DNA of 64,000 nucleotides from Methylobacterium sp. WL1 (lineage in GTDB: Bacteria > Pseudomonadota > Alphaproteobacteria > Rhizobiales > Beijerinckiaceae). The translations under genes and the position numbers were made by a program. Position 1 is the first letter of the stretch; every line of letters begins with the position of its first letter. This document shows, one piece after another, positions 47,081-56,581 of this stretch. The DNA lies in NCBI RefSeq assembly GCF_008000895.1, contig NZ_CP042823.1, forward strand, positions 2,297,001 to 2,361,000. Direction: 5' to 3'. The notes under the pieces were generated by a model. That model searched no databases. It was not told the origin of the DNA and worked only from the letters and a program-made list of their open reading frames with translations.

Positions 47081-48467
47081 GCCGGGCGTTGCGGCGGCCG
47101 TAGCCGGCGTAGATCGCCAGCCCGATCACCAGCCAGAGTGCGAGCCTGATCCAGGTGTCCGGCGGCAGCGAAGCCATCAGGATCACGCAAGACAGGATGC
47201 CGAGCACGGCGATCGGGGTCGCCGCCGGGACTCGGAACGGCCGGGGCCTGCCTGGGTCCGTGCGGCGCAGGATCAGCACGATCGCGCAGACGAGGCTGAA
47301 GGCCAGGAGCGTGCCGATGCTGACGAGCTCGCCAAGGATGTCGATCGGCACCAGCCCGGCCACCGCCGCCGTGAACAGTCCGATCACCACCTGGCTCGAC
47401 ACCGGCGCCCGGGTCGCCGGATCGACCCGGCAGAACAGGGGCGGCAGCAGCCCGTCCCGGGCCATGGCGAAGAAGATCCGGCCCTGCCCGTAGAGCGCGG
47501 TGAGCGCCGAGGTGGTCAGCCCGATCAGCGCACCGATCTTGATGACGATGGCGAAGCTGGGCAGCGCCAGCCGGTCGATCGCCTTGGCGATCGGGTCGGC
47601 GACGTCGAGCTCCCGGTAGGGCACGAGGCCGGTGAGCACCGCCGCCACCGCCACGTACAGGACCGTGCTGATCGCCAGCGAGCCGATCAGCCCGGCCGGC
47701 GCGTCGCGTTGGGGCGCCCGGCACTCGCCCGCCGCGGTGGCCACGGTCTCGAAGCCGATGAAGGCGAAGAACACCACCGCGGCCCCGCGGAACACGCCGC
47801 TCCAGCCGTAGCTGCCGAAGGTGCCGGCGTTCTCGGGCACGAACGGGTGCCACAGCGCCGGCTGCAGATGGACGGCGCCGACGCCCACGAAGGCCAGGAT
47901 GATCGCGATCTTGGCAACCACCAGGAGCCCGTTGATCAGGGAGGCGTCCCGGGTCGAGCGGGTCAAGAGCGCGGTCAGCGCCAACACGATGCCGACCGCC
48001 GGCAGGTTCAACCAGCCGCCATCTCCCGGCGCCCCCGACAGCGCGGCCGGCAGCGTCAGGCCGAAATCCGCCGCGAGCGACTGCGCATAGCCGGACCATC
48101 CCACCGCCACCGTGGCCGCCGCCAGGGCGAATTCGAGCACGAGGTCCCAGCCGATGATCCAGGCCGGGAAAACCCCAAGGGTCGCCCGGGTGTAGGTGTA
48201 GGTCGATCCCGCCTCCGACATCATGGCGGCCAGCTCGGCGTAGCACAGGCCGACGAAGCCGCAGGCGATGCCGCCGATCACGAAGGACAGACTGAGGGCC
48301 GGCCCAGCATATTGCGCCGCCGCGGTTCCTGTCAGAACGAAGATGCCGGCGCCGATCGTGGCGCCGAGCCCGATGGCGATGAGGCCGGGGGCCGTAAGGC
48401 TCCGCGCGAGTTCGGGATGACCGTTCGCCGGGCTCTCGATCCGGGCGATTGCAGCGGTGTCGGTCAT
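47064..48467 (-). CDS. APC-superfamily amino acid permease (cationic amino acid type)
   Basis: A ~467-residue polytopic transporter of the APC superfamily, CAT/YfnA-like. It has IGLGATIGAGIFVLTGTAA in the first helix, CYAELAAMMSEAGSTYTY, and FFAFIGFETVATAAGECR in helix six; about twelve membrane segments are seen. ATG at 48467 is preferred; a GTG at 48479 is possible. It probably imports a cationic or branched amino acid by proton symport. Its 3' end overlaps the flgC-like gene in convergent orientation. Confidence 0.9.
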   Translation of the reverse strand: MTDTAAIARIESPANGHPELARSLTAPGLIAIGLGATIGAGIFVLTGTAAAQYAGPALSLSFVIGGIACGFVGLCYAELAAMMSEAGSTYTYTRATLGVFPAWIIGWDLVLEFALAAATVAVGWSGYAQSLAADFGLTLPAALSGAPGDGGWLNLPAVGIVLALTALLTRSTRDASLINGLLVVAKIAIILAFVGVGAVHLQPALWHPFVPENAGTFGSYGWSGVFRGAAVVFFAFIGFETVATAAGECRAPQRDAPAGLIGSLAISTVLYVAVAAVLTGLVPYRELDVADPIAKAIDRLALPSFAIVIKIGALIGLTTSALTALYGQGRIFFAMARDGLLPPLFCRVDPATRAPVSSQVVIGLFTAAVAGLVPIDILGELVSIGTLLAFSLVCAIVLILRRTDPGRPRPFRVPAATPIAVLGILSCVILMASLPPDTWIRLALWLVIGLAIYAGYGRRNARLTREG

Positions 48468-48539
48468 GTCGCGGCTCACGGTCGTCCGGCATCAGCTGTG
48501 TCGGATGGGAGCCCGGTGAGCAAGATCCGAGCCGCGACG

Positions 48540-49255
48540 TCAAGCCGCACGTACGGCGTTCAGGACGCCGCCGGCTTCGGCGCGCAGGCTCGTGAAAACC
48601 TGCGGCAGGTCCGTGACCGAGGCGAGCACGGGGCCGGCCTCTGAGCCCGTGACCTGCACGTCTCCGGTGACGACGCTCAGGGTGGCGGTGATCGCGCCGG
48701 TGCCAATGACGGCCTCCGAGACGGTCCTTAGGATGTCCCGGGTTGCCACGCCCTGCTCCTCGACCACTGTGGTAATCGCCGGGGCGACGCCGCTCATGTC
48801 GCGCATCCGTACGGTGATGCCGTCCACGGCCGTGATGGCCTGCTCGGTCGAGGTCTGGATGCGGTGGACCTGCGTGGCGATCGCCTGCGTCACCCGGGCC
48901 GTCTGCTGGTCGCGTTCCTGGACCTCGGCGTTCACAACCGCGAAGCCCCGGCCCGTGCCGCTTCGACCCTGGCGCTTTGAGCCAGCAATTGGGTCTGTCC
49001 CGCGATGTCCGAGATCAGCGCCGCCACGTCGCCGACGCGCCCACCTGCCGGCCGAGCTCGACGATCGACGAACCCAGCTCCGCGGCGGCCGCAGAGGCCC
49101 GCTGGACCTCGAAGGCGGCATCCCCCGCGTAGGCCGCCACCGACAGGGACCGGTCCGCCTTCGTGGCCACGGTGCCGGCCGCCAGACTCGACGGCGCCGG
49201 GGTCGAGGATCCCGCCGACCTGGCGAGGATCACGCGTCCTGCTTGGTGCACCGGA
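48540..49255 (-). pseudogene. Decayed chemoreceptor signalling domain
   Basis: Three minus frames give pieces of a methyl-accepting protein in order: LAAGTVATKADRSLSVAAYA with SSIVELGRQVGAS, then DVAALISDIAGQTQLLAQSARVEAARAG, then RGFAVVNAEV through ITTVVEEQGVATRDI to the C terminus VRAA. The tip is strongly altered compared with the two intact receptors, and sensor, membrane helices and HAMP are missing. Frameshifts near 49030 and 48960 plus substitutions indicate true decay, not just a read error. Confidence 0.75.
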
Positions 49256-49477
49256 TCCCACTTGAGATCACGAGTGCAATGCACCAATGAAATTCAACCC
49301 CTATTATAACTCAGTAAAATCTTTGATTGATCACGCAATTTTATCAATGTAATTTTTTGGTGTTTGATCGGGTTCTGGTATCGAATAGATTTTTATACCA
49401 AAATGAACTACAAAATATGCAAAGGTCGAATTTTTAGGCACATTGAAGCTTTCTGCTTCTTGGTGCCGGCGTCGTGT

Positions 49478-50098
49478 TCATGGCGTTGCCTTGTCCGAGG
49501 CCGGCGGCTGTACCTCGACCATCCGCGGATCGGTCCGGAAGAGTCGGGCCACGGAGGCCGAGAATTTGATGAAGGCGCGGCCCTGCGGGGTGATCACGTA
49601 GCCGTCCCCGGACGGCGCGACGTTGCCAGAGGCGGTCTGCTCCGCCAGGCGCCGCTCGATCTGCCGGTACTCCCCGAGATAGACCGATTCGAACAAGGCG
49701 CGCGCGCGCGCGGCGCTGAATCTCTCCTCGGGACGGGCCGCCATCTGGCCGAGCAGGAAGACGCTGATCGAGCGGTCGATCGTCACCGGAAGAATCACGA
49801 ACACGCTGAGGTTCAGGGCGAGCGATAGCACGCAGGCTCCCAGAGCATCCCTGCGATGCAGGCCCCAGGGACGGCCGAGGCCGGCAAGCGTCGTCATCGC
49901 GCCGGCCGTGACCGCGAAAGCCACCAGCAGCAGGATCAGGCCGCGATAGAACAGGATCGTCACGTTGGATGCGAGGTCCGTCCGGAACAGCAGCACGAAG
50001 CAGCCGAACCCGATGAGGATTGCTCCGGCATGCAGCGCCCCTTGGGCCGCGAGCCAGCGCAGCGCCCCATTCAGACGTGCGGGGGCGGGCCGGGTCAT
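49478..50098 (-). CDS. Hypothetical membrane protein
   Basis: A 206-residue protein of unknown family with about four hydrophobic segments in the N-terminal two-thirds (for example HAGAILIGFGCFVLLF and GLILLLVAFAVTAGAM). The remainder is soluble (RQIERRLAEQTASGNVAPS). Its ATG overlaps the TGA of the large membrane protein upstream (ATGA at 50098-50095), indicating one operon and a probable joint function. An AT-rich stretch lies downstream at ~49270-49460. Confidence 0.65.
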   Translation of the reverse strand: MTRPAPARLNGALRWLAAQGALHAGAILIGFGCFVLLFRTDLASNVTILFYRGLILLLVAFAVTAGAMTTLAGLGRPWGLHRRDALGACVLSLALNLSVFVILPVTIDRSISVFLLGQMAARPEERFSAARARALFESVYLGEYRQIERRLAEQTASGNVAPSGDGYVITPQGRAFIKFSASVARLFRTDPRMVEVQPPASDKATP

Positions 50099-52115
50099 CG
50101 CGCTGCCCCGCTTGGGTCCTGGCTGAGATCCTGAACGGACAGGATCCGGACCAACGGCGACGCGTAGAGCGGCCGGCTCCGCCAGACCCAGGAATCAGGG
50201 TCCGTCCAGGGGGCGTCTCGGGCGGTGACGATGAGTGCGCCGATGCCGGCGGCGGCGGCCCGGCGCCGGACGTCGTCTGCCCCGAGGGTCTCGGAGAAGA
50301 TCGGCCCGACCTGCGCGAGCCGCGCCGCGACCGCTTCGGGGGAGGCCCCGAACAGCCGCGCCTCCCGGTCGGCCACCGCGACCGGCTGGCGTCCGTAGAG
50401 GCCGAAGTCGAACACGCGCGGTTCGGCGGCCGCGTGCTGAAGCACGAGACTCCGCGGCAGATGCGTGCCGGCCCATTCATAGGCCATCCGCAGGGCACGA
50501 TCGATGTCGGGGCGTGCGTTGAGGAACGCGAAGCTCGGATGGCCGGAGATGCGGTAGGCCCGCATCCCGGCGAAGCCGTAGAGCGTCGTCGCATAGCCGA
50601 GCAGGAGCAGCGCCGCGAGCAGGCCGGGCAGCCGGAGCCGCGTGCCGGCGCCCGCGCCAGCGCCGCGACGGTCCAGGCCAGGGCGGCGACCTGCGCCAGC
50701 AACACCACGCGCCAGCCCAGGTCGTTGTAGAGGATCGCCGAGCGCAGGAAGCCGCCGATCAGCAGGGACGACGCCGCCACGATGGTGAGCAGGCGTCCCG
50801 CCTCGCGCGCATGCGCAGCGCGCCGGGGGACGACACGCCAGAACAGGAACGCGCCGGCGGCGAAGACGCCGAAGGCCAGGTAGTAGTTGACCGGCAGCAG
50901 GATCAGGCGGAGCAGGCTCAGGAGCGGCCCGTCCGCGAATCCCTCCAGGGGGCCGAAGCTCCGGACCGCCAGGACGATCGCTTGCCCGGCCTCATGCCGG
51001 CTCGCAACGAGCCCGGACAGGTAGGGTGCTGCGAGGAGTGCGGCGACGAGCCCGGCCGCGACCAGCCGTCCGGCATCGCGCCAGCGGCGCTCGAGCGCGA
51101 GCAGCGTCAGCCAGGTTCCGGCCGCCGCGACCGCGCCCAGGCACACCCAGACCGACAGGCCCGCGCAGGCCGCGAAGGCGATGCCCGCCACCGCGACCGC
51201 GACGCCCGGTGCGCGCCGGGTGCCGTCCGCCGCCTCCGCGAGGATCAGAAGCCCGAGCCAGGCCGCAAGGGTGGCGGCGACGTGGTGCGGGACCCAGACC
51301 AGGGAGCTCGGCCAATTCAGGACCTGGTCGTTCAGCCATTCCGGCATCGGGATCCAGAGCCCGGTGGCGATCCGGTCGCGGAGGACCAGCAGGATGTCGA
51401 GCCCGGCCGCCGGCAGCAGCAGGAGGGTCGCACGGCGTACGAGGCGCGGGGAGGCCTCCCGCACCAGGCCGGTGGCGGCGAGCAACCGGTCCAACAGGCC
51501 GAGCAGCCCGACCCCGGTCCAGAACGCGAGCCCCGCGAAGGCGGTGCGCCCGTCCACGTGCGTTCCGCCGGCCCGGTCGATCAGGGCGCACAGCGTGTAG
51601 AAGAAGTAATAGTAGCCGGCGCGCTCGGGCCGGGCGAAGAACGGATCGACCGGCGGCAGGCCGTCCTGGACGATCGCGCGGGTCAGGCTTGCGTGCTTCA
51701 CGAGGTCGATGACGGTGACGGGCTGGTACAGGCCCGTGCCGGTATCGATGTCGATCAGCGCGTAACCGACGATCCCGAGCCAGAGCCCGGCGAGCGCCAG
51801 GCCGTACGCCGCGGCGGAGAGATCGATCCTGCCCCGCAGCGCGCGGATCGCCGGCACCAGCCCGGCCAGCCCCAGCGCGAGGTTGGCCAGCGCGGCGGCC
51901 GGGATGCCGGCGGCCTGGACCAGCAGGCTGTCGAGAACCGGCAGCAGGCCGATGCCCAGCAGAGCCGCGCACAGGAGCCGATCGCCGGGCGAGAGGGCGC
52001 GGAAGCCGAGGATCCCGGTCAGAGCGCCCAGCGCGTAGCCCGGCAGCAGCAGCAGGGGGACACCGAGCAGCGTCGCCGCCAGGATCCCGCACGCGTCCGT
52101 GAGACTGGCGTTCAT
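50095..52115 (-). pseudogene. Large polytopic membrane protein (glycosyltransferase-C-like), one frameshift
   Basis: From 52115 the product MNASLTDACGILAATLLGVP continues for ~480 residues with about a dozen hydrophobic segments and loops such as ARPERAGYYYFFYTLCALID. It resembles GT-C-type membrane enzymes, but I cannot name a family. Near 50650 the reading frame must shift by one base to continue as RLRLPGLLAALLLLGYATT and a soluble tail with FLNARPDIDRALRMAYEWAG to 50095. The shift lies in a GC run, and the rest is intact. It may be a sequence error or a recent mutation. Confidence 0.6.
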
Positions 52116-52470
52116 CGGCGGGCCGCTCTGCGTCGGGCCTTCCCGCCCCAGCCTCGTCCCGGCAGCCGGGATGAAGCCGTAAGTGTCTGATCCTGCATCG
52201 TCTTTGTCCGAAAGCCGGCGGCAACCTTTCGGGACGATGCTCTAGCACGCCGGTGTTAAACCTTCCCTCGGCGGACCGCCCGGGCCCGGGGCTGGTTTAT
52301 CCGGTGGTTTCGTGTATGGATCGCGCAGCCTCGGCCCGGGTTACCGGGCGGGGTTTGAGCCGCTTGGCGCTGTGACCGTGCTGGACGACATCCCGGCACC
52401 GGCCGAACGCCGAGCTCGAGCGCCCCGATCGGGGCGCCGCATCTGACCTGCACAACCCGAAAGGTATGCG
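52116..52470. promoter_or_regulatory. Region upstream of rpsO
   Basis: 355 bases lie between the divergent membrane-protein gene and rpsO. They should contain the rpsO promoter and 5' leader, but no hexamers or structure stand out. No further gene is supported. Confidence 0.35.
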
Positions 52471-52740
52471 ATGTCGATCACGGCAGAGCGCAAGACCGCG
52501 CTCATCAAGGAACACCGCAAGGACGCCAAGGACACCGGGTCCCCCGAGGTCCAGGTCGCGATCCTCACCGAGCGGATCACCAACCTGACCGGCCACTTCA
52601 AGACCCACGGCAAGGACAACCACTCCCGCCGGGGCCTGCTGAAGATGGTCTCGCAGCGCCGCTCGCTGCTCGACTACGTCAAGCGCAAGGACGAGGCCCG
52701 CTACCGCGCCCTCATCGAGCGCCTCGGCATCCGCCGCTAA
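52471..52740 (+). CDS. rpsO: 30S ribosomal protein S15
   Basis: An 89-residue S15 with conserved [15 protein letters not shown] and [15 protein letters not shown]15 binds 16S rRNA early in 30S assembly. The gene order rpsO-pnp is conserved in many bacteria. A short hairpin (52759-52765 with 52767-52773) follows the stop and may give partial termination before pnp. Confidence 0.98.
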   Translation: MSITAERKTALIKEHRKDAKDTGSPEVQVAILTERITNLTGHFKTHGKDNHSRRGLLKMVSQRRSLLDYVKRKDEARYRALIERLGIRR

Positions 52741-52845
52741 GTCCGACCACGCGCGGTTCCGAGCCCGGCTCGGGGCCGCGTTTCACAATCTCGGGCTGCC
52801 GGAATGGGTCCGGCCGCTCGAAAACGGGCCGCTTCGAGGCGCCAG

Positions 52846-52907
52846 CGTCGGGGCAGGATCGCGAGACACTTCATTGGACGAAGTGTCTCGCCGTCTTGCC
52901 CCCGACG
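52846..52907 (+). promoter_or_regulatory. Long stem-loop in the pnp leader (RNase III-type)
   Basis: A perfect 12-bp stem (52861-52872 with 52880-52891, 7-base loop) is extended by an outer stem with small bulges (52846-52855 with 52897-52907). It lies 40 bases before the pnp start. In E. coli pnp mRNA is cut by RNase III in such a leader hairpin as the first step of PNPase autoregulation; the same is inferred here. Confidence 0.7.
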
Positions 52908-52947
52908 GCGCCGGGCCGGGCCCGCCGAAGGTAAGGAAGAGACAAGA

Positions 52948-55170
52948 ATGTTCGACGTTCAACGTGAAGAGCTGATGTGGGGCGACCGCAAGCTCGTCCT
53001 GGAGACCGGCAAGGTTGCCCGGCAGGCTGACGGCGCCGTGATCGCCACCTACGGCGAGACCTCAGTGCTCGCCACCGTGGTCGCCACCAAGGAGCCGAAG
53101 CCCGGCATCGACTTCCTCCCGCTCACCGTGAACTACCAGGAGCGCGCCTACGCCGCCGGCCGGATCCCGGGCGGCTACTTCAAGCGCGAGGGCCGTCCCT
53201 CCGAGAAGGAGACCCTGGTCTCCCGCCTGATCGACCGCCCGATCCGCCCGCTGTTCATCAACGGCTGGCGCAACGACACCCAGGTCGTCATCACGGTCCT
53301 GACCCACGACCTCGAGAACGATCCCGACATCGTGTCGATGGTCGCCGCCTCCGCCGCCCTGACCCTGTCGGGCGTGCCGTTCATGGGCCCGATCGGCGCC
53401 GCCCGCGTCGGCTACATCAACGGCGGCTACCGGCTGAACCCGCTGGTCACCGAGACCAAGGAGGAGTCGAGCCTCGACCTCGTCGTCGCCGGCACCCAGG
53501 ACGCCGTCCTGATGGTCGAGTCGGAGGCCAAGGAGCTGTCCGAGGACGTGATGCTCGGCGCCGTGATGTTCGGCCACAAGCACTTCCAGCCGGTCATCGA
53601 GGCGATCATCCGCCTGGCCGAGAAGGCCGCCAAGGAGCCGCGCGACTTCAAGGCCCCCGAGAACGCCGACGTCGAGAAGGCCGTCCTCGAGGTCTGCGAG
53701 ACCGAGCTGCGCGCCGCCTACACCAAGACCGTCAAGCAGGAGCGCTACGCCGCCGTCGACGCCGTGAAGGCGACGGTGATGGCCGCCCTCTGCGCCGAGG
53801 GCGCCGAGAAGTTCCCGGCCGAGAAGGTCAAGGCCGCCTTCAAGGAGGCGCAGTCGAAGGTCGTGCGCTGGAACGTGCTCGACACCGGCTCGCGCATCGA
53901 CGGCCGCGACCTGAAGACGGTCCGCCCGATCGTCTCCGAGGTCGGCGTGCTGCCCCGCGCCCACGGCTCGTCGCTGTTCACCCGCGGCGAGACACAGGCC
54001 CTCGTGGTCGCCACGCTGGGCACCGGCGAGGACGAGCAGTTCATCGACTCGCTGGACGGCACCTACAAGGAGCGCTTCCTGCTCCACTACAACTTCCCTC
54101 CCTATTCGGTGGGCGAGACCGGCCGCATGGGCTCCCCGGGCCGTCGCGAGATCGGCCACGGCAAGCTGGCGTGGCGGGCGATCCGGCCGGTCCTGCCGCC
54201 GGCCCACGAGTTCCCGTATACGATCCGCGTCGTGTCCGAGATCACCGAGTCCAACGGCTCGTCCTCGATGGCCTCGGTCTGCGGCGGCTCGCTGTCGCTG
54301 ATGGATGCCGGCGTACCCCTGCGCCGCCCGGTGGCCGGCATCGCCATGGGCCTCATCCTCGAGGGTGAGCGCTTCGCGGTCCTGTCCGACATCCTGGGCG
54401 ACGAGGATCACCTCGGCGACATGGACTTCAAGGTGGCCGGCACGGACGAGGGCGTGACCTCGCTCCAGATGGACATCAAGATCGCCGGCATCACCGAGGA
54501 GATCATGCGGGTCGCCCTCGACCAGGCGAAGGACGGGCGCGCCCACATCCTGCAGGAGATGGCCAAGGCCCTCACCGACGCCCGGCCGGAGCTGGGCGAA
54601 TACGCCCCGCGCATCGAGACGATGCAGATCCCGACCGACAAGATCCGCGACGTGATCGGCACCGGCGGCAAGGTGATCCGCGAGATCGTCGAGAAGACCG
54701 GCGCCAAGATCAACATCGAGGACACCGGCATCGTGAAGATCGCCTCGGCCGACGGCAAGGCGATCAAGGCGGCCTATAACTGGATCCGCTCGATCGTCGC
54801 CGAGCCCGAGAACGGCATGATCTACGACGGCACGATCGTGAAGTGCATGGAGTTCGGTGCCTTCGTGAACTTCTTCGGCGCCAAGGACGGCCTCGTCCAC
54901 ATCTCGGAGCTCGCCGCCCAGCGGGTCGCCAAGGTGACGGACGTCGTCAAGGAAGGCGACAAGGTCAAGGTGAAGTTCCTCGGTCAGGACGACCGCGGAA
55001 AGATTCGCCTGTCCATGCGCGTCGTCGATCAGCAGACCGGCGAGGACATCACCGAGAAGGTGAAGTCCGAGCGCGATTCCAGCCGCAGCGACCGGGACGG
55101 CGAGCCCCGGCGCGAGGATAACGGCGGCCGCCACCGTGGCGAGCGTCGCCGCGAACCCACCGGCGAGTAA
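52948..55170 (+). CDS. pnp: Polyribonucleotide nucleotidyltransferase (PNPase)
   Basis: A 740-residue 3'-5' phosphorolytic exoribonuclease. Two RNase PH domains are joined by a helical domain; the active core includes [14 protein letters not shown] [15 protein letters not shown] and [19 protein letters not shown] domain ([12 protein letters not shown]) and an S1 domain ([17 protein letters not shown]) follow, then a charged Arg/Asp tail. The ATG at 52948 has an AAGGAAGAG site; the frame is open to 52804. Followed by two hairpins, the second a canonical terminator. Confidence 0.97.
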   Translation: MFDVQREELMWGDRKLVLETGKVARQADGAVIATYGETSVLATVVATKEPKPGIDFLPLTVNYQERAYAAGRIPGGYFKREGRPSEKETLVSRLIDRPIRPLFINGWRNDTQVVITVLTHDLENDPDIVSMVAASAALTLSGVPFMGPIGAARVGYINGGYRLNPLVTETKEESSLDLVVAGTQDAVLMVESEAKELSEDVMLGAVMFGHKHFQPVIEAIIRLAEKAAKEPRDFKAPENADVEKAVLEVCETELRAAYTKTVKQERYAAVDAVKATVMAALCAEGAEKFPAEKVKAAFKEAQSKVVRWNVLDTGSRIDGRDLKTVRPIVSEVGVLPRAHGSSLFTRGETQALVVATLGTGEDEQFIDSLDGTYKERFLLHYNFPPYSVGETGRMGSPGRREIGHGKLAWRAIRPVLPPAHEFPYTIRVVSEITESNGSSSMASVCGGSLSLMDAGVPLRRPVAGIAMGLILEGERFAVLSDILGDEDHLGDMDFKVAGTDEGVTSLQMDIKIAGITEEIMRVALDQAKDGRAHILQEMAKALTDARPELGEYAPRIETMQIPTDKIRDVIGTGGKVIREIVEKTGAKINIEDTGIVKIASADGKAIKAAYNWIRSIVAEPENGMIYDGTIVKCMEFGAFVNFFGAKDGLVHISELAAQRVAKVTDVVKEGDKVKVKFLGQDDRGKIRLSMRVVDQQTGEDITEKVKSERDSSRSDRDGEPRREDNGGRHRGERRREPTGE

Positions 55171-55184
55171 TCGCTTGAGACATT

Positions 55185-55251
55185 CCCGTGCGGGCTTTGG
55201 CCCGCACGGGTACGATGCGCGAGGCGCGGTCCCCCGGGGCCGCGCCTTTTT
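55185..55251 (+). terminator. Tandem hairpins ending the rpsO-pnp transcript
   Basis: An 11-bp perfect stem (55185-55195 with 55200-55210) is followed by an 8-bp stem (55222-55229 with 55240-55247) running into five T residues. The second is a canonical intrinsic terminator. Confidence 0.8.
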
Positions 55252-55479
55252 CATGCGTGACGACGCATGTCTGCCGCGGTGAGGCCGATTTCTGACCGCA
55301 CCGCGTCACGGCCGACGCGCAGCCGGCACCGCCGCCGTCCCGGGGCCGAGATTGCCGGCCGCGTTCAGCTGCGACGACTGATCGCCGTGCGCGATATGCA
55401 GCGCTCCATCGTGCGGCGCGGACGGAACGCTGGCTCCGCGCCCGCGTTCGCACCGCGATCTCACAACGGGAAGCGTTTC

Positions 55480-55701
55480 ATGGCCAACGATATGATCAAC
55501 GACATCTTCAGTGGGCAGCCGAACCTGTCCACCACCGAGCGGGCCGTGTCGGTCGCGCTCGGTCTGGGGATCGCCGCGGCGGCCGCGCAGCCCCGGCCGA
55601 ACAAGATCCTCAGCCTGCTGGCGCTGGTCGTCGGCGTCGGCCTGGCAGTGCGCGGCGCCACCGGCCACTGCGCCGTCAAGGCGGCCGCCGATCACCTCTG
55701 A
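55480..55701 (+). CDS. Small DUF2892-like membrane protein
   Basis: A 73-residue protein, MANDMINDIFSGQPNLSTTER at the N terminus, followed by two hydrophobic helices (AVSVALGLGIAAAAA and LSLLALVVGVGLAVRGATG). This matches small DUF2892/YgaP-tail-type inner-membrane proteins of unknown function. The ATG at 55480 has GGGAAG upstream; the frame is open to 55267. A shared terminator hairpin separates it from the convergent GlsB-like gene. Confidence 0.7.
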   Translation: MANDMINDIFSGQPNLSTTERAVSVALGLGIAAAAAQPRPNKILSLLALVVGVGLAVRGATGHCAVKAAADHL

Positions 55702-55730
55702 GGGTCCGACCGGATCGACCGGCCACAAAA

Positions 55731-55762
55731 AAGGGGCGCCCCGCGGGGCGCCCCTTCGTTTT
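55731..55762. terminator. Bidirectional intrinsic terminator
   Basis: A perfect 12-bp stem (55731-55742 with 55745-55756) has A residues on its left and CGTTTT on its right. It serves the convergent DUF2892-like and GlsB-like genes. Confidence 0.8.
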
Positions 55763-55780
55763 CCGATGTGCCGGAATCGG

Positions 55781-56044
55781 TCAGATGGTCGTGCGGCGGC
55801 GGCCGGCGATCATGCCGTAGATGAACAGCACCACGACGGCGCCCACGATGGCTCCTATGAAGCCCGCTCCCTGGTTCGGTCCGTACCAGCCGATAGCCTG
55901 GCCCAGGAAGGTCGCCACGAAGGCGCCGACGATGCCCAGGATGGTGGTGAGGATGAAGCCCGACGGCTCGTTCGGTCCGGGCATGAGGAACTTCGCGATG
56001 ATTCCAGCGAGGAACCCGATGATGATGGTCCAGAGAATACCCAT
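55781..56044 (-). CDS. GlsB/YeaQ/YmgE-family membrane protein
   Basis: An 87-residue, very hydrophobic protein with three membrane segments. GFLAGIIAKFLMPGPNEPSG and the glycine-rich TTILGIVGAFVATFLG are hallmarks of the transglycosylase-associated/GlsB family, often induced by stress. Precise function is unknown. The ATG at 56044 starts MGILWTIIIG. Confidence 0.9.
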   Translation of the reverse strand: MGILWTIIIGFLAGIIAKFLMPGPNEPSGFILTTILGIVGAFVATFLGQAIGWYGPNQGAGFIGAIVGAVVVLFIYGMIAGRRRTTI

Positions 56045-56224
56045 GACGAACCCCAAGGCGTGACAAGCGATGCCGTGTGAACGCACGTCGGTCGGCACCG
56101 GTTGCTCGCAACTGCACACGAAGGGAGAATTTTCCGCCGGTTCCCGCGGCGCGTCGGCGCGCGGCCCTTTACGATCGGCCCGGAGCCGCGGCAGATACCG
56201 GCGTTTCGCCGGCTGGAGACTTGA

Positions 56225-56581
56225 ATGAGCATCGAACGGATCGAACCGGGCTCGCGGATGTCGCAGGGCGCCATCCACGGCAACACCATCTACCTTGCCG
56301 GCCAGGTTGCATCCGACCCGGTCGGCACCGGGGTCACCGCCCAGACCCAGAATATCCTGGACCAGATCGACCGCCTGCTCGCGGCCGCCGGCAGCGACAA
56401 GGATCACATCCTCACGGCAACGATCTACCTCGCCGACATCGGCCATTTCGCTGAGATGAACGCCGCCTGGGATGCCTGGGTGTCCAAGGATCATCCGCCG
56501 GCGCGTGCCACCGTTGAGGCGCGGCTGTGCGATCCGCAATATCTGGTCGAGATCGTGGTCGTCGCGGCGAGGCTGGCGTGA
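56225..56581 (+). CDS. RidA-family protein
   Basis: A 118-residue RidA/YjgF-type protein. Canonical RidA deaminates reactive enamine/imine intermediates of PLP enzymes. IYLAGQVASD and the Arg of HPPARATVEARLCDPQYLVEI are family landmarks. Its stop overlaps the GTG of the polyamine-type binding protein (GTGA), so the two are co-translated; a role in amine catabolism is plausible. Confidence 0.92.
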   Translation: MSIERIEPGSRMSQGAIHGNTIYLAGQVASDPVGTGVTAQTQNILDQIDRLLAAAGSDKDHILTATIYLADIGHFAEMNAAWDAWVSKDHPPARATVEARLCDPQYLVEIVVVAARLA

